Numbered from the stretch's first letter, positions 24,904 to 34,273 are shown. The stretch: DNA of 64,000 nt from Amycolatopsis orientalis DSM 43388 (GCF_000411975.1 NZ_ASXG01000170.1:49678-113677), one strand, 5' to 3'. A program made the numbers and translations. The notes: generated by a model from the letters alone, not told the origin.

Positions 24904-26192
24904 TGTTCCGTCCCTTCGGTGCTTGCGGGCTTCACGACGAGCACGGCGCGCGCGTCCGGGCGCAGCGCCTTCGCCGCCGCCGACACCGCCTCGCCGGAAA
25001 CCGCGGACAGGCGGTCGGCGAGCTGGTAGACGAGGGACGCGTCGCCGTAGAGCAGTTCGAACGCGCCGAGCGCCAGCGTGCGCGACACGAGCCGGTCGTG
25101 CTCCGTGTGCAGGCTCGCCGCCCAGCGCGCGGTGACCTTCTTCAGTTCCTGTTCGTCCGGCGGCGTGGACGCGAGCTTCTCCAGCTCCTCGTCCAGCGCT
25201 GCCAGCACGCGCTCGCGCGGCACGTCCGGCGGGTGGATCGCGGTGATGGTGAACGTGTCCGGGTCGCGCGCCTCGAACGGGCCGAACAGCCCGGCCCCCG
25301 CGCCGACGTCGACCACCAGCGGTTCGACGTGCACCAGCCGCTGCTGCAGCCGCGAACCGTCACCGTCGGTGAGCACGCCCGCCAGCACCAGATACGAGAG
25401 GTAGCCGTCGAGGTCGTTGATCGGGTCCGGCATCCGGTAGCCGACGGCCAGCGCGGGAAGCGGCGCGTGCGCGTCGGTGTGCTCGCCGTTCAACTGCGTG
25501 GTGGGCAGCGGCTCGGAGAAGGACGGACGGACCGGAGCGGGCCGGTGCGGGACGTCGCCGAAGTGCTTTTCGATGAGCGCCTTCGCGTTCTCGACCTCGA
25601 AGTCGCCGGCGACGGTGAGCACCGCGTTGGCCGGCGAGTAGTAGGTGTCGAAGAAGGCGGCGCAGTCGTCCAGCGTCGCGCCCTCGAGGTCTTCGAACGC
25701 GCCGTAGCCGTCGTGCGCGTTGGCGAAGGTGGAGTACAGCACCGGCGGCAGCAGGATCCACGGGAATCCGCCGTACGGCCGGTTGCGCACGTTCAGCCGG
25801 ATTTCCTCCTTGACGACCTCGATCTGGTTCGCCAGGTTCTCCGCGGTCAGCTTCGGCGCGCGCATCCGGTCGGCCTCGAGGAACAGCGCGCGCTCCAGCG
25901 CCGCGGCGGGCAGCACCTCGTAGTAGTCGGTGTAGTCCGGGTGCGTGGAACCGTTGAAGGTGCCGCCGCTGGACTGCACGTGCCGGAAGTGCGCCAGTTT
26001 CTCCAGGCTTTCGCTGCCTTGGAACATCAGGTGCTCGAAGAGGTGCGCGAAACCGGTCAACCCCTCCGGCTCGGAACGGAAGCCCACGTCGTAGTGCACG
26101 CTGACCCCGACCACCGGCGCGGTCGGGTCAGGAGCGAGCACCACGCGCAGACCGTTGTCGATCGTGAAACGGAAGAGCTCGGGATCGGCCAT
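24900..26192 (-). CDS. M16-family zinc peptidase, catalytic subunit
   Basis: 430 residues. The inverted zinc motif HLFEH lies at residues 50-54 (FAHLFEHLMFQGS), with the downstream glutamate in IEVVKEEIRLNVRNRPYGG. No signal peptide is visible, so it acts in the cytoplasm, on peptides that fit the clamshell chamber. The ATG at 26192 is preceded by GGAGGG and by TAGGGT 7 bases upstream, compatible with a leaderless start. It is the first gene of the M16-M16-nudC operon; the first two probably form one heterodimer. Confidence 0.9.
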   Translation of the reverse strand: MADPELFRFTIDNGLRVVLAPDPTAPVVGVSVHYDVGFRSEPEGLTGFAHLFEHLMFQGSESLEKLAHFRHVQSSGGTFNGSTHPDYTDYYEVLPAAALERALFLEADRMRAPKLTAENLANQIEVVKEEIRLNVRNRPYGGFPWILLPPVLYSTFANAHDGYGAFEDLEGATLDDCAAFFDTYYSPANAVLTVAGDFEVENAKALIEKHFGDVPHRPAPVRPSFSEPLPTTQLNGEHTDAHAPLPALAVGYRMPDPINDLDGYLSYLVLAGVLTDGDGSRLQQRLVHVEPLVVDVGAGAGLFGPFEARDPDTFTITAIHPPDVPRERVLAALDEELEKLASTPPDEQELKKVTARWAASLHTEHDRLVSRTLALGAFELLYGDASLVYQLADRLSAVSGEAVSAAAKALRPDARAVLVVKPASTEGTEQ

Positions 26193-26202
26193 GCCCTCCA
26201 CC

Positions 26203-27729
26203 CTACGCAGGCGCGGGCGTCTTCGGCTCGTCCGGTCGGAGGTGCCTCGCGCCCTCGAACGCGACGGTCAGTGCGGCCACGAATCCGCTGGTCCGCGCCA
26301 ACGGCACGGCTTCGGCGCCGGACCCGCCGTACCAGTACGCCGACAGCGAACAAGCGTTAGCTAGCCAAGCGTCTGCTTCCCCCAGCGCGTACGCGTAGGG
26401 AAGCGCGCGAGAGGCGAGCAGTTCGTCGTCCGGCGCTTCCATGGTGCGCAGCTGTGCGTAGAGGCCGAGAAGGCGGTCTCGGAGGTCTAGGCCGGCCTTC
26501 GTCCGCTCCGGTAGGAGGTGCGCTGCGGCGGTCACGGCGAGGCCGGTGGCGAGAAGTACCAACCCGAGTTGCGCGTAACCGACGGTGAAGGCCAGCAGGA
26601 TGGTGAGGAAGAGGCCGTACCCACATAGCCGCGGGCCGATCTTCGAGAGCCGCTTCGGGGAGCGCCAGCCGCGACGGACTGTGTCCGCAACCAGCTCAGC
26701 TACGCCTGCTTCGCGTACTTCGGCAAGCGTCGCAGCTTCGCCGGGTACTGCGGCCGCGTACACCGCGTACTCGAAGGCTGTCAGGTGTTCATCGGGTGGG
26801 TTGCGACGTACGAGGGTCCAGCTGCGCGGGCCGTCTTCGCTGACCCATAGGTAGTTACGGACGCATAGGTCGAGCACTGTCGCGGCCACGTCGACGGAGC
26901 TGACACGCCCAGCGAGAAGCAGTCCTACGTGCCCAGGGAGCACGCCGTCCGGCGAAGAGAAGCGGCCGTGGTCGAGAAGCGGCACGGGGGTGGGGTTGCC
27001 GGGCCGCCGGTCGCGTCGGCGGCGTACGAACACTGCGACGGCACCAGCGAGCGAAAGCACCGCGAAGGCCAACCACGCCCACCACACGGGCGCGCTCGCG
27101 GAGAAGGGGCCAGCGGGGACGAGCTTCTCGTTCGCGGCGACAGTGCCGCCGGGGAGCTCGGCAGTCAGCTGCACGCGCGAGCCGGGCTGGAGGTTGGGCA
27201 CCGAGACGCGGGTGAGGCCGGAGTGGTCGATCTGCGCGGCACCGCAGCGGGTCGTCGAGCCGGGCGGGCCGGCGAGGCAGCTGAGCGCGTCCGGGACGGC
27301 GGGCGCGGCGAAGGTCGCCCGGACCAGTTCGAGACGGGTGTCCCAGCCGCCGGCGACGTCCCAGGTCACGTGCTCGACGCCGAGACTGGCGCCGACCGCA
27401 CCGTCCACTGTGTACCGGAGCACGGACGTTCCGCCACGCAGGTAGAAGGTCACCTGGTCGCTGCCGGATTCGGCGTTGCCCGCGCCTTCGATGCTGATGT
27501 TGCGGATGCCGAGGACGCGGGAGTTGGCGCGCAACGGGATGGTGCGGGTCATCGAGGTGTCGCGCGGCACGGAGACTGCTTCGGTGACGGACAGGCTGCC
27601 GTCGCGCTGGACCTTCAGGGCCACTTCGACGCTCTGCGGCAGGCCAGGGAGGGACGGCTGGTCTTGCGCCGCAGCCGGAACCGGAGCCACGCAGAGGAAC
27701 GCGATCAACAGCAAAGCGGCGAGTTTCAT
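26203..27729 (-). CDS. DUF2207 membrane protein (with signal peptide)
   Basis: 508 residues. The signal peptide (1-21, MKLAALLLIAFLCVAPVPAAA) leads to an extracytoplasmic beta-rich domain with VQRDGSLSVTEAVSVPRDTSMTRTIPLR, RYTVDGAVG and a C...C pair (ALSCLAGPPGSTTRCG). A membrane span (WWAWLAFAVLSLAGAVAVFV) is followed by a cytoplasmic winged-helix-like region and two more spans (YGLFLTILLAFTVGYAQLGLVLLATGLAVTAAAHLL). Function is unknown. It overlaps the upstream paralogue by 4 bases and is the last gene of the RDD-DUF2207-DUF2207 operon. Confidence 0.85.
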   Translation of the reverse strand: MKLAALLLIAFLCVAPVPAAAQDQPSLPGLPQSVEVALKVQRDGSLSVTEAVSVPRDTSMTRTIPLRANSRVLGIRNISIEGAGNAESGSDQVTFYLRGGTSVLRYTVDGAVGASLGVEHVTWDVAGGWDTRLELVRATFAAPAVPDALSCLAGPPGSTTRCGAAQIDHSGLTRVSVPNLQPGSRVQLTAELPGGTVAANEKLVPAGPFSASAPVWWAWLAFAVLSLAGAVAVFVRRRRDRRPGNPTPVPLLDHGRFSSPDGVLPGHVGLLLAGRVSSVDVAATVLDLCVRNYLWVSEDGPRSWTLVRRNPPDEHLTAFEYAVYAAAVPGEAATLAEVREAGVAELVADTVRRGWRSPKRLSKIGPRLCGYGLFLTILLAFTVGYAQLGLVLLATGLAVTAAAHLLPERTKAGLDLRDRLLGLYAQLRTMEAPDDELLASRALPYAYALGEADAWLANACSLSAYWYGGSGAEAVPLARTSGFVAALTVAFEGARHLRPDEPKTPAPA

Positions 27730-28877
27730 TGCGCGGACACCACCGCGCGCCGCTCGGCCATCGCTTGGATCGCGTCGATCTCCGCCGCCAGCGGGGATTC
27801 GACGCGAGCTGCCGGGGCACCCAGCGCACGGCCGCTTCGGGTTTGCCACGGCACCCTCGGAGCGGCGGCGGAGGTGGCGACTCCGGCAATCAGGAGGGCG
27901 ACGCCGATCAAGGCTTCGCCGACGGTGAGGGCCAGGACGACGGTCGTCGCGATGCCCGCAATTGCCAGGACGGCCCCGGCTCGGCGCACGTGGGATTGCC
28001 TCTCGGACAGCCAGCCTCGGCGGCGCGCTTCCGCGTCGAGAAGGGCTTTCAGCTCAGACTGATCCGGCCGCGCCGCCGCGAGCGGGCCTGGCGGGAAAGC
28101 GTTCTTGACGGCTTGCTCGAACGGCGTGAGCGGGTCGGCTTCGCCGTGGGTGACCTGGCCGTCGGCGATATGCAGATGGCCGCGGTCAACCAGATCGAGG
28201 ACGGTGCCAGTGAGGTCGAGTTCGCCGCGCGCGACGTACGCGAGGTACGCGGGTGGCACTCCGGGAGCAGGCGGTCTCGTGCGACGACGCAGCACGGTGG
28301 CCCCGACCAGCAGGTAGAGCACCAGTGCGAGACCACTGAGGACGGTCGGGAAACCTGGCGCGAAGGCAGCCAACGGTCCAGTGGGGACGAATCGGGCATT
28401 ATCCGGCAACGGTCCCGTTTGGACCGCCAACTCGATCCGATCCCCTTGGGGCAGCACATTCTGCTCGGCATGCGCTCCCCCGCTGCGCAGTTCGGAAAAC
28501 GTGCACTGCCGCGACGAACCCGGCTGCCCGGCATAGCAGTCCGCTGTGGACACTCCCGGGGCGCTGAAGGACGCGGTGACCCGGTCAAGCGTCCGATCCC
28601 AGCCGCCGGTGAGCTGAAACCGCACCTGTCCCGCGGCGACCGCACCGTCCACTGTGTACGTCACGGTGGCCGGCCCGGTGACCGTGACCGTCGTTCCGTC
28701 GGCGGCACCGGCACCGGAGACGTGGAGGTCAGTGATCGAGTAGAGCCGGTCCTCGTCGTCGCTGACCGGGATGCGTTCGGCGATGCGGTGGACGGCTGGG
28801 GCGTCGGTGACGATGCGCTCGATGACCGTGAGCTGACCGTCCGGCGCGGTGGTGACGGTGACGTCGTCGGCGAGCAT
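27726..28877 (-). CDS. DUF2207 membrane protein, paralogue without signal peptide
   Basis: 383 residues and clearly a paralogue of the next gene: TTAPDGQLTVIERIV, TYTVDGAVAAGQVRF and the cysteine pair ADCYAGQPGSSRQC align. One span (TVLSGLALVLYLLVGATVL) separates the N-terminal domain from a cytoplasmic part, then two further spans near the C terminus. The ATG at 28877 gives MLADDVTVTT with no signal peptide, although the N-terminal domain should be outside the cell. Either export uses the internal span or the true start lies inside the RDD gene. Function is unknown. It starts 4 bases after the RDD stop. Confidence 0.78.
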   Translation of the reverse strand: MLADDVTVTTAPDGQLTVIERIVTDAPAVHRIAERIPVSDDEDRLYSITDLHVSGAGAADGTTVTVTGPATVTYTVDGAVAAGQVRFQLTGGWDRTLDRVTASFSAPGVSTADCYAGQPGSSRQCTFSELRSGGAHAEQNVLPQGDRIELAVQTGPLPDNARFVPTGPLAAFAPGFPTVLSGLALVLYLLVGATVLRRRTRPPAPGVPPAYLAYVARGELDLTGTVLDLVDRGHLHIADGQVTHGEADPLTPFEQAVKNAFPPGPLAAARPDQSELKALLDAEARRRGWLSERQSHVRRAGAVLAIAGIATTVVLALTVGEALIGVALLIAGVATSAAAPRVPWQTRSGRALGAPAARVESPLAAEIDAIQAMAERRAVVSAQ

Positions 28878-28881
28878 GGCC

Positions 28882-29817
28882 TCAGCTCGGTGGGGTGAAG
28901 GGATTGTCGGATTTCGGCGGCGCGGGAGGAGGCACCGGCGGTGCGGCGGCGGGCGGACCGTACTGCGGCGGCGCAACGGCGGGCTGGCCGTACTGCGGCG
29001 GTGCAACGGCGGGCTGGCCGTACTGCGGCGGCGCAACGGCGGACGGTCCGTATTGCGGCGGCGCGATCCGGGCGTGGTCGCGGTTGCGGCGTTCGCCGAG
29101 CACCGCGGTGAGGAAGACCCACGGCGGCATCCCGTGCGGCAGCGGCACCCCGATCGCCGCCGCAACCTGCTGCGCCAGGCCGAAGCCGAGCGACGCGGCC
29201 GCTTCCGGGCGCAGTTCGTGGTAGCGGCCGAGGTATTGGCGGGAAGCCAGGGCGAGGTCGTCGGTGAGGCCGCTGAGGTCGAAGTGCGCGGCCCACGCTT
29301 CCAGGCCCGGCGGCACCACCAGAATCGCCTGCGCGGACCGCGGCACGCGCTCGCGGATCACCAGCGTGCCCGCGAGGTAGTCGCCGACTCGGCGACCGTT
29401 CGACGACGTCAGCGACACGATGACAGCCACCGCGCCGAGGAAGCCGAGTGCCCAGAAGTCGACGAAGAAGCCGGCGAGCGCGCGGGTCAGCGCGTGCCGG
29501 AAGCTGATCGGGCCGCCGTCGAGGCGCACCACGCGCAGGCCGAGCGCGAGTTTGCCGAGCGAACGGCCGCGGCTGAGCGTTTCGAACAGCACCGGGTAGC
29601 CGATCACCACCAGCACGAACGTGGTCAGCATCAGCGCGACGGTGAGCGCCGAGTCGAACGAGCCCGCGGTCAGCGTCAGCGCGACGAGCACGAGCAGCAG
29701 CAACGCGGCCTGGACGAGGACGTCGAGCAGCATCGCGACCGCGCGGCTGGCGAGCTTCGCCACCCGCAGGTCGAGGACGACGGCCTCACCGGTGACGAGA
29801 TCGGACTCTTCCTGCAC
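28882..29817 (-). CDS. RDD-family membrane protein with Pro-rich repeats
   Basis: 311 residues. The RDD domain (about 15-155) has its signature in VAKLASRAVAMLLDVLVQ and YPVLFETLSRGRSLGKLALGLRVV, and ends with GRRVGDYLAGTLVI; four hydrophobic spans are present. The C-terminal tail carries four 10-residue repeats of APPQYG[QP][PS]AV, encoded by an exact 30-bp tandem repeat. RDD proteins are widespread membrane proteins of poorly defined, possibly transport, function. The start is GTG 29817, divergent from SpoIIM, with 52 bases between them. Confidence 0.85.
   Translation of the reverse strand: MQEESDLVTGEAVVLDLRVAKLASRAVAMLLDVLVQAALLLLVLVALTLTAGSFDSALTVALMLTTFVLVVIGYPVLFETLSRGRSLGKLALGLRVVRLDGGPISFRHALTRALAGFFVDFWALGFLGAVAVIVSLTSSNGRRVGDYLAGTLVIRERVPRSAQAILVVPPGLEAWAAHFDLSGLTDDLALASRQYLGRYHELRPEAAASLGFGLAQQVAAAIGVPLPHGMPPWVFLTAVLGERRNRDHARIAPPQYGPSAVAPPQYGQPAVAPPQYGQPAVAPPQYGPPAAAPPVPPPAPPKSDNPFTPPS
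28961..29060. repeat. 30-bp coding tandem repeat
   Basis: TACTGCGGCGG(C/T)GC units begin at 28961, 28991, 29021 and 29051, an exact 30-bp period inside the RDD gene. They encode the Pro/Tyr/Gln-rich tail. Such tracts vary in copy number by slippage. Confidence 0.85.
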
Positions 29818-29869
29818 GAGGCCAGCGTAGAGCGCCGGGCACTATCCTTGGCGGCGGAGGAGGTGGCCG

Positions 29870-30874
29870 GTGGACGTCGACGTGTTCGTCGCGGCGCACA
29901 GCGCGGAGTGGAACCGGCTCGGCGAGCTCGCCGGACGGCGCAGGCTGACCGGCCCGGAGGCGGACGAGCTGGTCACGCTGTATCAACGCACGGCGACGCA
30001 TCTGTCGATGATCCGCTCGACCGCGCCCGACCCGGCCCTGCTGGCGAGGCTGTCGGCGCTGGTCGCCCGCGGCCGCTCGGCGGTCGCCGGCTCGCACAGC
30101 CCGGCATGGCGCGAGGTCGGCCTGTTCTTCACCCGCCGCTTCCCGGCCGCGGTGTACCTGAGCCGCCGCTGGTGGATCCCGGCGGCGCTGCTGTCGGTCG
30201 CGGTGATGGCGGTGCTGGGCGTGTGGATCGCCGGCGACCCGCAGGTGCGCGCGTCGCTGGTGTCGCCGGACGAGGTGAAGGCGATGACCGCGCCGGGCGG
30301 CCAATACGAGACGTACTACTCGAATGGCCCAGCGGCGTCGTTCGCGGCGAAAGTGTGGACGAACAACGCCTGGGTGGCGGCGACGTGCCTGTTCCTGGGC
30401 GTCGCGCTCGGCTTGCCGGTGATCGCCGCGCTGTGGATGAACTCGCTCAACGCCGGGGTCGCGATCGGCCTGATGTCCTCCGCGGGCCGCGGCGACGTGC
30501 TGCTGGGCCTGCTCCTGCCGCACGGCCTGCTGGAACTGACGGCGGTGTTCATCGCGGCCGGCACCGGGCTGAAACTCGGCTGGACGGTGGTGGACCCGGG
30601 CCGCCGCTCGCGCAGCGCGGCGCTGGCCGAGCAGGGCCGTTCAGTGGTGGTGATGGCGCTGGGGCTGGCGTGCGTGCTGCTGGTGTCGGGAGTGATCGAG
30701 GCGTTCGTGACGCCGTCCGGCTGGCCGACGTGGCTGCGAATCGGCATCGGGGCGGTGGTGGAGCTGCTGTTCCTGACGTACGTGTTCACGCTGGGGAGGC
30801 GGGCCGCTCGTGACGGCGAAACCGGGGATGTGGATCGGCGAGCCGCCGGAGACGCGCTTCCCGAAGCTGGCTGA
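29870..30874 (+). CDS. Stage II sporulation protein M (SpoIIM)-family membrane protein
   Basis: 334 residues. An N-terminal cytoplasmic helical part (to about 95, with EADELVTLYQRTATHLSMIRS) precedes 5-6 membrane spans with the family blocks FLGVALGLPVIAALWMNSLNAGVAIGLM and LLGLLLPHGLLELTAVFIAAGTGLKLGW. In endospore formers SpoIIM drives peptidoglycan remodelling with SpoIID/P; in actinobacteria the gene usually sits beside MoxR, DUF58 and RDD genes, as here. GTG 29870 has a strong GGAGGAGG ribosome binding site 7 bases upstream. Confidence 0.85.
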   Translation: MDVDVFVAAHSAEWNRLGELAGRRRLTGPEADELVTLYQRTATHLSMIRSTAPDPALLARLSALVARGRSAVAGSHSPAWREVGLFFTRRFPAAVYLSRRWWIPAALLSVAVMAVLGVWIAGDPQVRASLVSPDEVKAMTAPGGQYETYYSNGPAASFAAKVWTNNAWVAATCLFLGVALGLPVIAALWMNSLNAGVAIGLMSSAGRGDVLLGLLLPHGLLELTAVFIAAGTGLKLGWTVVDPGRRSRSAALAEQGRSVVVMALGLACVLLVSGVIEAFVTPSGWPTWLRIGIGAVVELLFLTYVFTLGRRAARDGETGDVDRRAAGDALPEAG

Positions 30875-30890
30875 GAAGTTCGTGAAGGAC

Positions 30891-32171
30891 CTACAACCGG
30901 CCCGCGGCCTTCAGGGCGAGGTAGCGATCGGCCAGCGCAGGCGGCAACTCCTCCGGCACCGCGTCCACCACGCCAACCCCGTGCCTCGTCAGCCACGCCA
31001 CCGAAGACTCCCGATCCGCCAGTGCCCGCTCCGCCGCAGCCGCGTCGTAAACCGCCTCCGCCGAGCCTCGCGAAGCCGCCATTTCCGCCACCCGGGAGTC
31101 CGCCACCGAAGCCACCAGCACCTCGTGCCGAGCCGTCAACGACCCCAGCACCGGGAACAGCCCCTCCTGCAACGGGGCCGGTTCCAGCCCGGTCAACAGC
31201 ACCACCAGAGCCCGCCGCCGGGTGCGGCGCAGGACTTCCGCGACCATCCCCCGCGCATCCGTCTCCACCAGCGACGGTTCGATCGTGGCCAAGGCGTTCA
31301 CCAAAGACGGCGTCGAAGCGTTCGGCACCGACGCCCGCACCCGGCGGTCGTACGCGACCAGGTCGACCCGGTCCCCCGCCCGCGAAGCCAGCGCGGCCAG
31401 CAGCAGCGCCGCGTCCATCGCCGCGTCCAGCCGGGGCGCGTCCCCGACTCGACCGGCCGAGACCCGGCCGGTGTCCAGCACCAAAACCACCTGCCGGTCG
31501 CGTTCCGGACGCCACGTCCGCACCATCACGTCGGACGCCCGAGCCGTCGCGCGCCAGTCGATCGACCGGACGTCGTCGCCGATGACGTATTCGCGCAGGG
31601 AGTCGAATTCCGTTCCCTGGCCCCGGATCAGCACCGCGTTGCGGCCGTCCAGCTGCTGCAGCCGAGCCAGCCGCGAAGGCAGATGCTTGCGGCTGTGGAA
31701 CGGCGGCAGCACCCGAACCGTCCACGGCACCTCGTGCGAACCCTGCCGCGCGGCCAGCCCCAGCGGGCCTGCCGCGCGCACGGTCACCCGGGCCGCGACG
31801 CGGTCACCACGGCGGGTCGGGAGCAGCGTGGTCGGCAACGCCCGCCGTTCGCCGGACGGAATCACCAGCGCGTGCCGGTCGTCGGCTCCCGCGCTCGGCG
31901 GCCAGGCATCCCGCAGCGAGCCGCGCACGGTGCGCCGGCCAGGGTTCGTCACGGTCAGCGTGACTTCGGCGGGTTCCCCCAGCCGGACGGAAGTGCTGCC
32001 GCTGCGCGAAAACCGCAGCGTCCGCACGCTGCCGGCCAGCACGAGATCCACGACGACCAGCACCAGCAGCACTGCGACCACGACCGCGACGCCGGTGCCG
32101 GACGGGAACAGCAGCCCGACCACCAGCGCCCCCAGCAGCGCCAGCAGCCCGAGCCGCCCGGTGACTGCCAT
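30891..32171 (-). CDS. DUF58 (vWA-like) membrane protein
   Basis: 426 residues. Two N-terminal spans (LGLLALLGALVVGLLF and VAVVVAVLLVLVVVDLVLAG) precede a beta-sandwich and the DUF58 core GTEFDSLREYVIGDDVRSIDW, followed by a von Willebrand A-like domain with VVLVLDTGR. It normally works with the MoxR ATPase encoded directly upstream, which is thought to act as a chaperone or metal-insertion factor. The ATG at 32171 immediately follows the moxR stop (TAAATG), so the two are co-translated. It is the last gene of the DUF7544-like/DUF4129/DUF4350/MoxR/DUF58 operon. Confidence 0.9.
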   Translation of the reverse strand: MAVTGRLGLLALLGALVVGLLFPSGTGVAVVVAVLLVLVVVDLVLAGSVRTLRFSRSGSTSVRLGEPAEVTLTVTNPGRRTVRGSLRDAWPPSAGADDRHALVIPSGERRALPTTLLPTRRGDRVAARVTVRAAGPLGLAARQGSHEVPWTVRVLPPFHSRKHLPSRLARLQQLDGRNAVLIRGQGTEFDSLREYVIGDDVRSIDWRATARASDVMVRTWRPERDRQVVLVLDTGRVSAGRVGDAPRLDAAMDAALLLAALASRAGDRVDLVAYDRRVRASVPNASTPSLVNALATIEPSLVETDARGMVAEVLRRTRRRALVVLLTGLEPAPLQEGLFPVLGSLTARHEVLVASVADSRVAEMAASRGSAEAVYDAAAAERALADRESSVAWLTRHGVGVVDAVPEELPPALADRYLALKAAGRL

Positions 32172-33137
32172 TTAGCGCGGCACCGGCACGGAGGCCAGCA
32201 CCCGGTCGAGGACGCCGTCCGAGGTCACGCCTTCGAGTTCGGCTTCGGGCCGCACGTCGAGACGGTGCCGGAGCGCGGGGCGGGCGAGCGCCTTGACGTC
32301 GTCCGGCGTCGCGTAATCGCGGCCGGACAGCCAGGCCCACGCGCGCGTGAGGGCGAGCAAAGCCGTTGCGCCACGCGGAGAAACGCCGATGCGCACCGCC
32401 GGGAGTTCCCGCGTGGCGCGGCACAGGTCGACCACGTAGCCGATCACTTCCGGACCGACGGTCACCCTCGCGACCGCCTCCCGCGCGGCCGCGAGGTCCG
32501 CCGCCCCGGCGACCGGGCGAACCCCCGCGGCGGCGAGGTTTCGCGGGTCGAAACCCTGTGCGTGCCGCCAAAGAATGCCGATCTCGTCCTCCCGCGACGG
32601 AGCCGGCATGGTCAGCTTCAGCAGGAATCGGTCCAACTGCGCTTCGGGCAACGGATAGGTGCCCTCGTACTCGACCGGGTTCTGCGTCGCGATCACCACG
32701 AACGGATCCGGCAGCGGACGCGAGGTGCCGTCGATCGACACCTGCCGCTCCTCCATCGCCTCCAGCAACGACGACTGCGTCTTCGGCGGCGTCCGGTTGA
32801 TTTCGTCGGCCAGCAGCAGATTCGTGAACACCGGGCCCTCACGGAAGGAGAATTCGCCGCTGTGCGCGTCGTACACAATGGACCCGGTGACGTCGCCCGG
32901 CATCAGGTCCGGCGTGAACTGCACCCGCGTCGTCTTCAGGTCCAGCGACGCCGCCAACGCACGCACCAGCAGCGTTTTCGCGACGCCGGGAACGCCTTCC
33001 AGCAGCACGTGCCCTCGGCAGAGCAGCGCGAGGATGAGCCCGGTGACGGCCGCGTCGTTGCCGACCACAGCCTTCCCGACCTCGGTGCGCAGCGCGATCA
33101 GGGCCGCCCGCGCGTCCTGCCTCTGTTCGGTACTCAA
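32172..33137 (-). CDS. MoxR-family AAA+ ATPase
   Basis: 321 residues. The Walker A GVPGVAKT is at 48-55, Walker B is LLADEINRTPPKTQ, and sensor 1 is VVIATQNPVEYEGTYPLPEAQLDRF. The C-terminal lid contains GVSPRGATALLALTRAWAWL. MoxR ATPases are chaperone-like and act on vWA/DUF58 partners. TTG 33137 is the likely start because it overlaps the upstream stop as TTGA and gives a family-length N terminus. The adjacent DUF58 gene follows directly. Confidence 0.93.
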   Translation of the reverse strand: MSTEQRQDARAALIALRTEVGKAVVGNDAAVTGLILALLCRGHVLLEGVPGVAKTLLVRALAASLDLKTTRVQFTPDLMPGDVTGSIVYDAHSGEFSFREGPVFTNLLLADEINRTPPKTQSSLLEAMEERQVSIDGTSRPLPDPFVVIATQNPVEYEGTYPLPEAQLDRFLLKLTMPAPSREDEIGILWRHAQGFDPRNLAAAGVRPVAGAADLAAAREAVARVTVGPEVIGYVVDLCRATRELPAVRIGVSPRGATALLALTRAWAWLSGRDYATPDDVKALARPALRHRLDVRPEAELEGVTSDGVLDRVLASVPVPR

Positions 33138-34273
33138 GAACGCTCCACCTCTCGTTCCACCGCGTCCAGTTCGTCCGCCAGCCGCACCAGCGCCGCCTCG
33201 TCGGACGGCGACGGGCCGTACAGCACCGCCCCGACCTCGTTCGGCACCCGGCCGGTCCGCGCGCACACCGTCTCCACCACCGCGGGCGGGCCGGCGTCGC
33301 GCGGCAAGCCCAGTCTCTTCCGCAGCCGCGTCCGGGCCGCCTCGCGCAGGGTTTCCGCCGCGTGCCCGGTCGCCCCGCCCCGCCGGTACAGCCGGGCCCG
33401 GCCCTCCGCCGTTTCCGCCGACCGCACGACCACCGGCAGCGGCTCGCGCACCACCGGCCCGAGCCGGCGCGCCCGCCACAGTGCGAAAAGGACGATCGCG
33501 ATTCCCGCGGTCAGCGCGCCGTATCGCCAGCCCGGCGGGATCAGGTCGACGAACGGCTTCTTCTCGCCGTCCAGCGCGGGGTCCGCTGTGGACGGTACGT
33601 ACCAGACCAGCTGCCGGTGATCGCCCAGCAGCCGCATGCCGAACGCCGCGTTGCCTTCCTTGGCGATCTGGTCGTTGGTGAACGCGTCCGCCGAGCCGAG
33701 CACGCTCACCGTGCCGGTCCGGTCCGCCACCTGGACGAACGTCGGTTCGCCGCTGTCGCGGTAGCAAGCCCGCGCTGTCTTGTCGTCGGTGCGGTAATGG
33801 CGTCCGCCGAGGGTGACCGAGCCCGCGCTGACCGCCGCGCCGACCGTGCAATCCGGTTGCAGCGTACGGACTTCTCCCGTCCCTGCCGCGGAAACCGTCC
33901 GCGCCGTCATGCCCAACGCGGCCGATCCCGGCGCGACGAGCACGAGGTGCGCGACCCGGCGGCGCAGATCGGCCAATCCGTCCTTCGGCACCAATTGCGG
34001 ATCGGTGACCAGCAGAGTTCCGCTGTCGGCGGCCTCGCGCGCCTCGGCGAGCGAATGCGCGGCGCGGATCCGGACGCCTTCCTGCTCCAGCAAATGCGCG
34101 AGCGCGTGACTGCCGCGCGGTTCGTAGGAACCGGGATCGAACTCGCCGCTGGTCTGGTCGCCCCGGCTGAGCACGATGGCCATCGCGACGATCACGATCA
34201 GCAGGAGCAGCGCCAACGGAACCCGGGCGCCCCGCCAGATTCGGCGCAGATCCGGCGAAACAGCTGTGCTCAT
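33134..34273 (-). CDS. DUF4350 membrane protein
   Basis: 379 residues. An N-terminal span (VPLALLLLIVIVAMAIVL) leads to an extracytoplasmic domain (about 38-235, PGSYEPRGSHALAHLLEQEGV and VPKDGLADLRRRVAHLVLVAPG) that looks like a class I glutamine-amidotransferase-like (DUF4350) fold. It is followed by a second span (YGALTAGIAIVLFALW) and a cytoplasmic tail (RLYRRGGATGHAAETLREAARTRLRKRLGL). Function is unknown. The gene is always found with MoxR/DUF58/DUF4129 in actinobacteria. It overlaps both neighbours by 4 bases. Confidence 0.85.
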   Translation of the reverse strand: MSTAVSPDLRRIWRGARVPLALLLLIVIVAMAIVLSRGDQTSGEFDPGSYEPRGSHALAHLLEQEGVRIRAAHSLAEAREAADSGTLLVTDPQLVPKDGLADLRRRVAHLVLVAPGSAALGMTARTVSAAGTGEVRTLQPDCTVGAAVSAGSVTLGGRHYRTDDKTARACYRDSGEPTFVQVADRTGTVSVLGSADAFTNDQIAKEGNAAFGMRLLGDHRQLVWYVPSTADPALDGEKKPFVDLIPPGWRYGALTAGIAIVLFALWRARRLGPVVREPLPVVVRSAETAEGRARLYRRGGATGHAAETLREAARTRLRKRLGLPRDAGPPAVVETVCARTGRVPNEVGAVLYGPSPSDEAALVRLADELDAVEREVERS

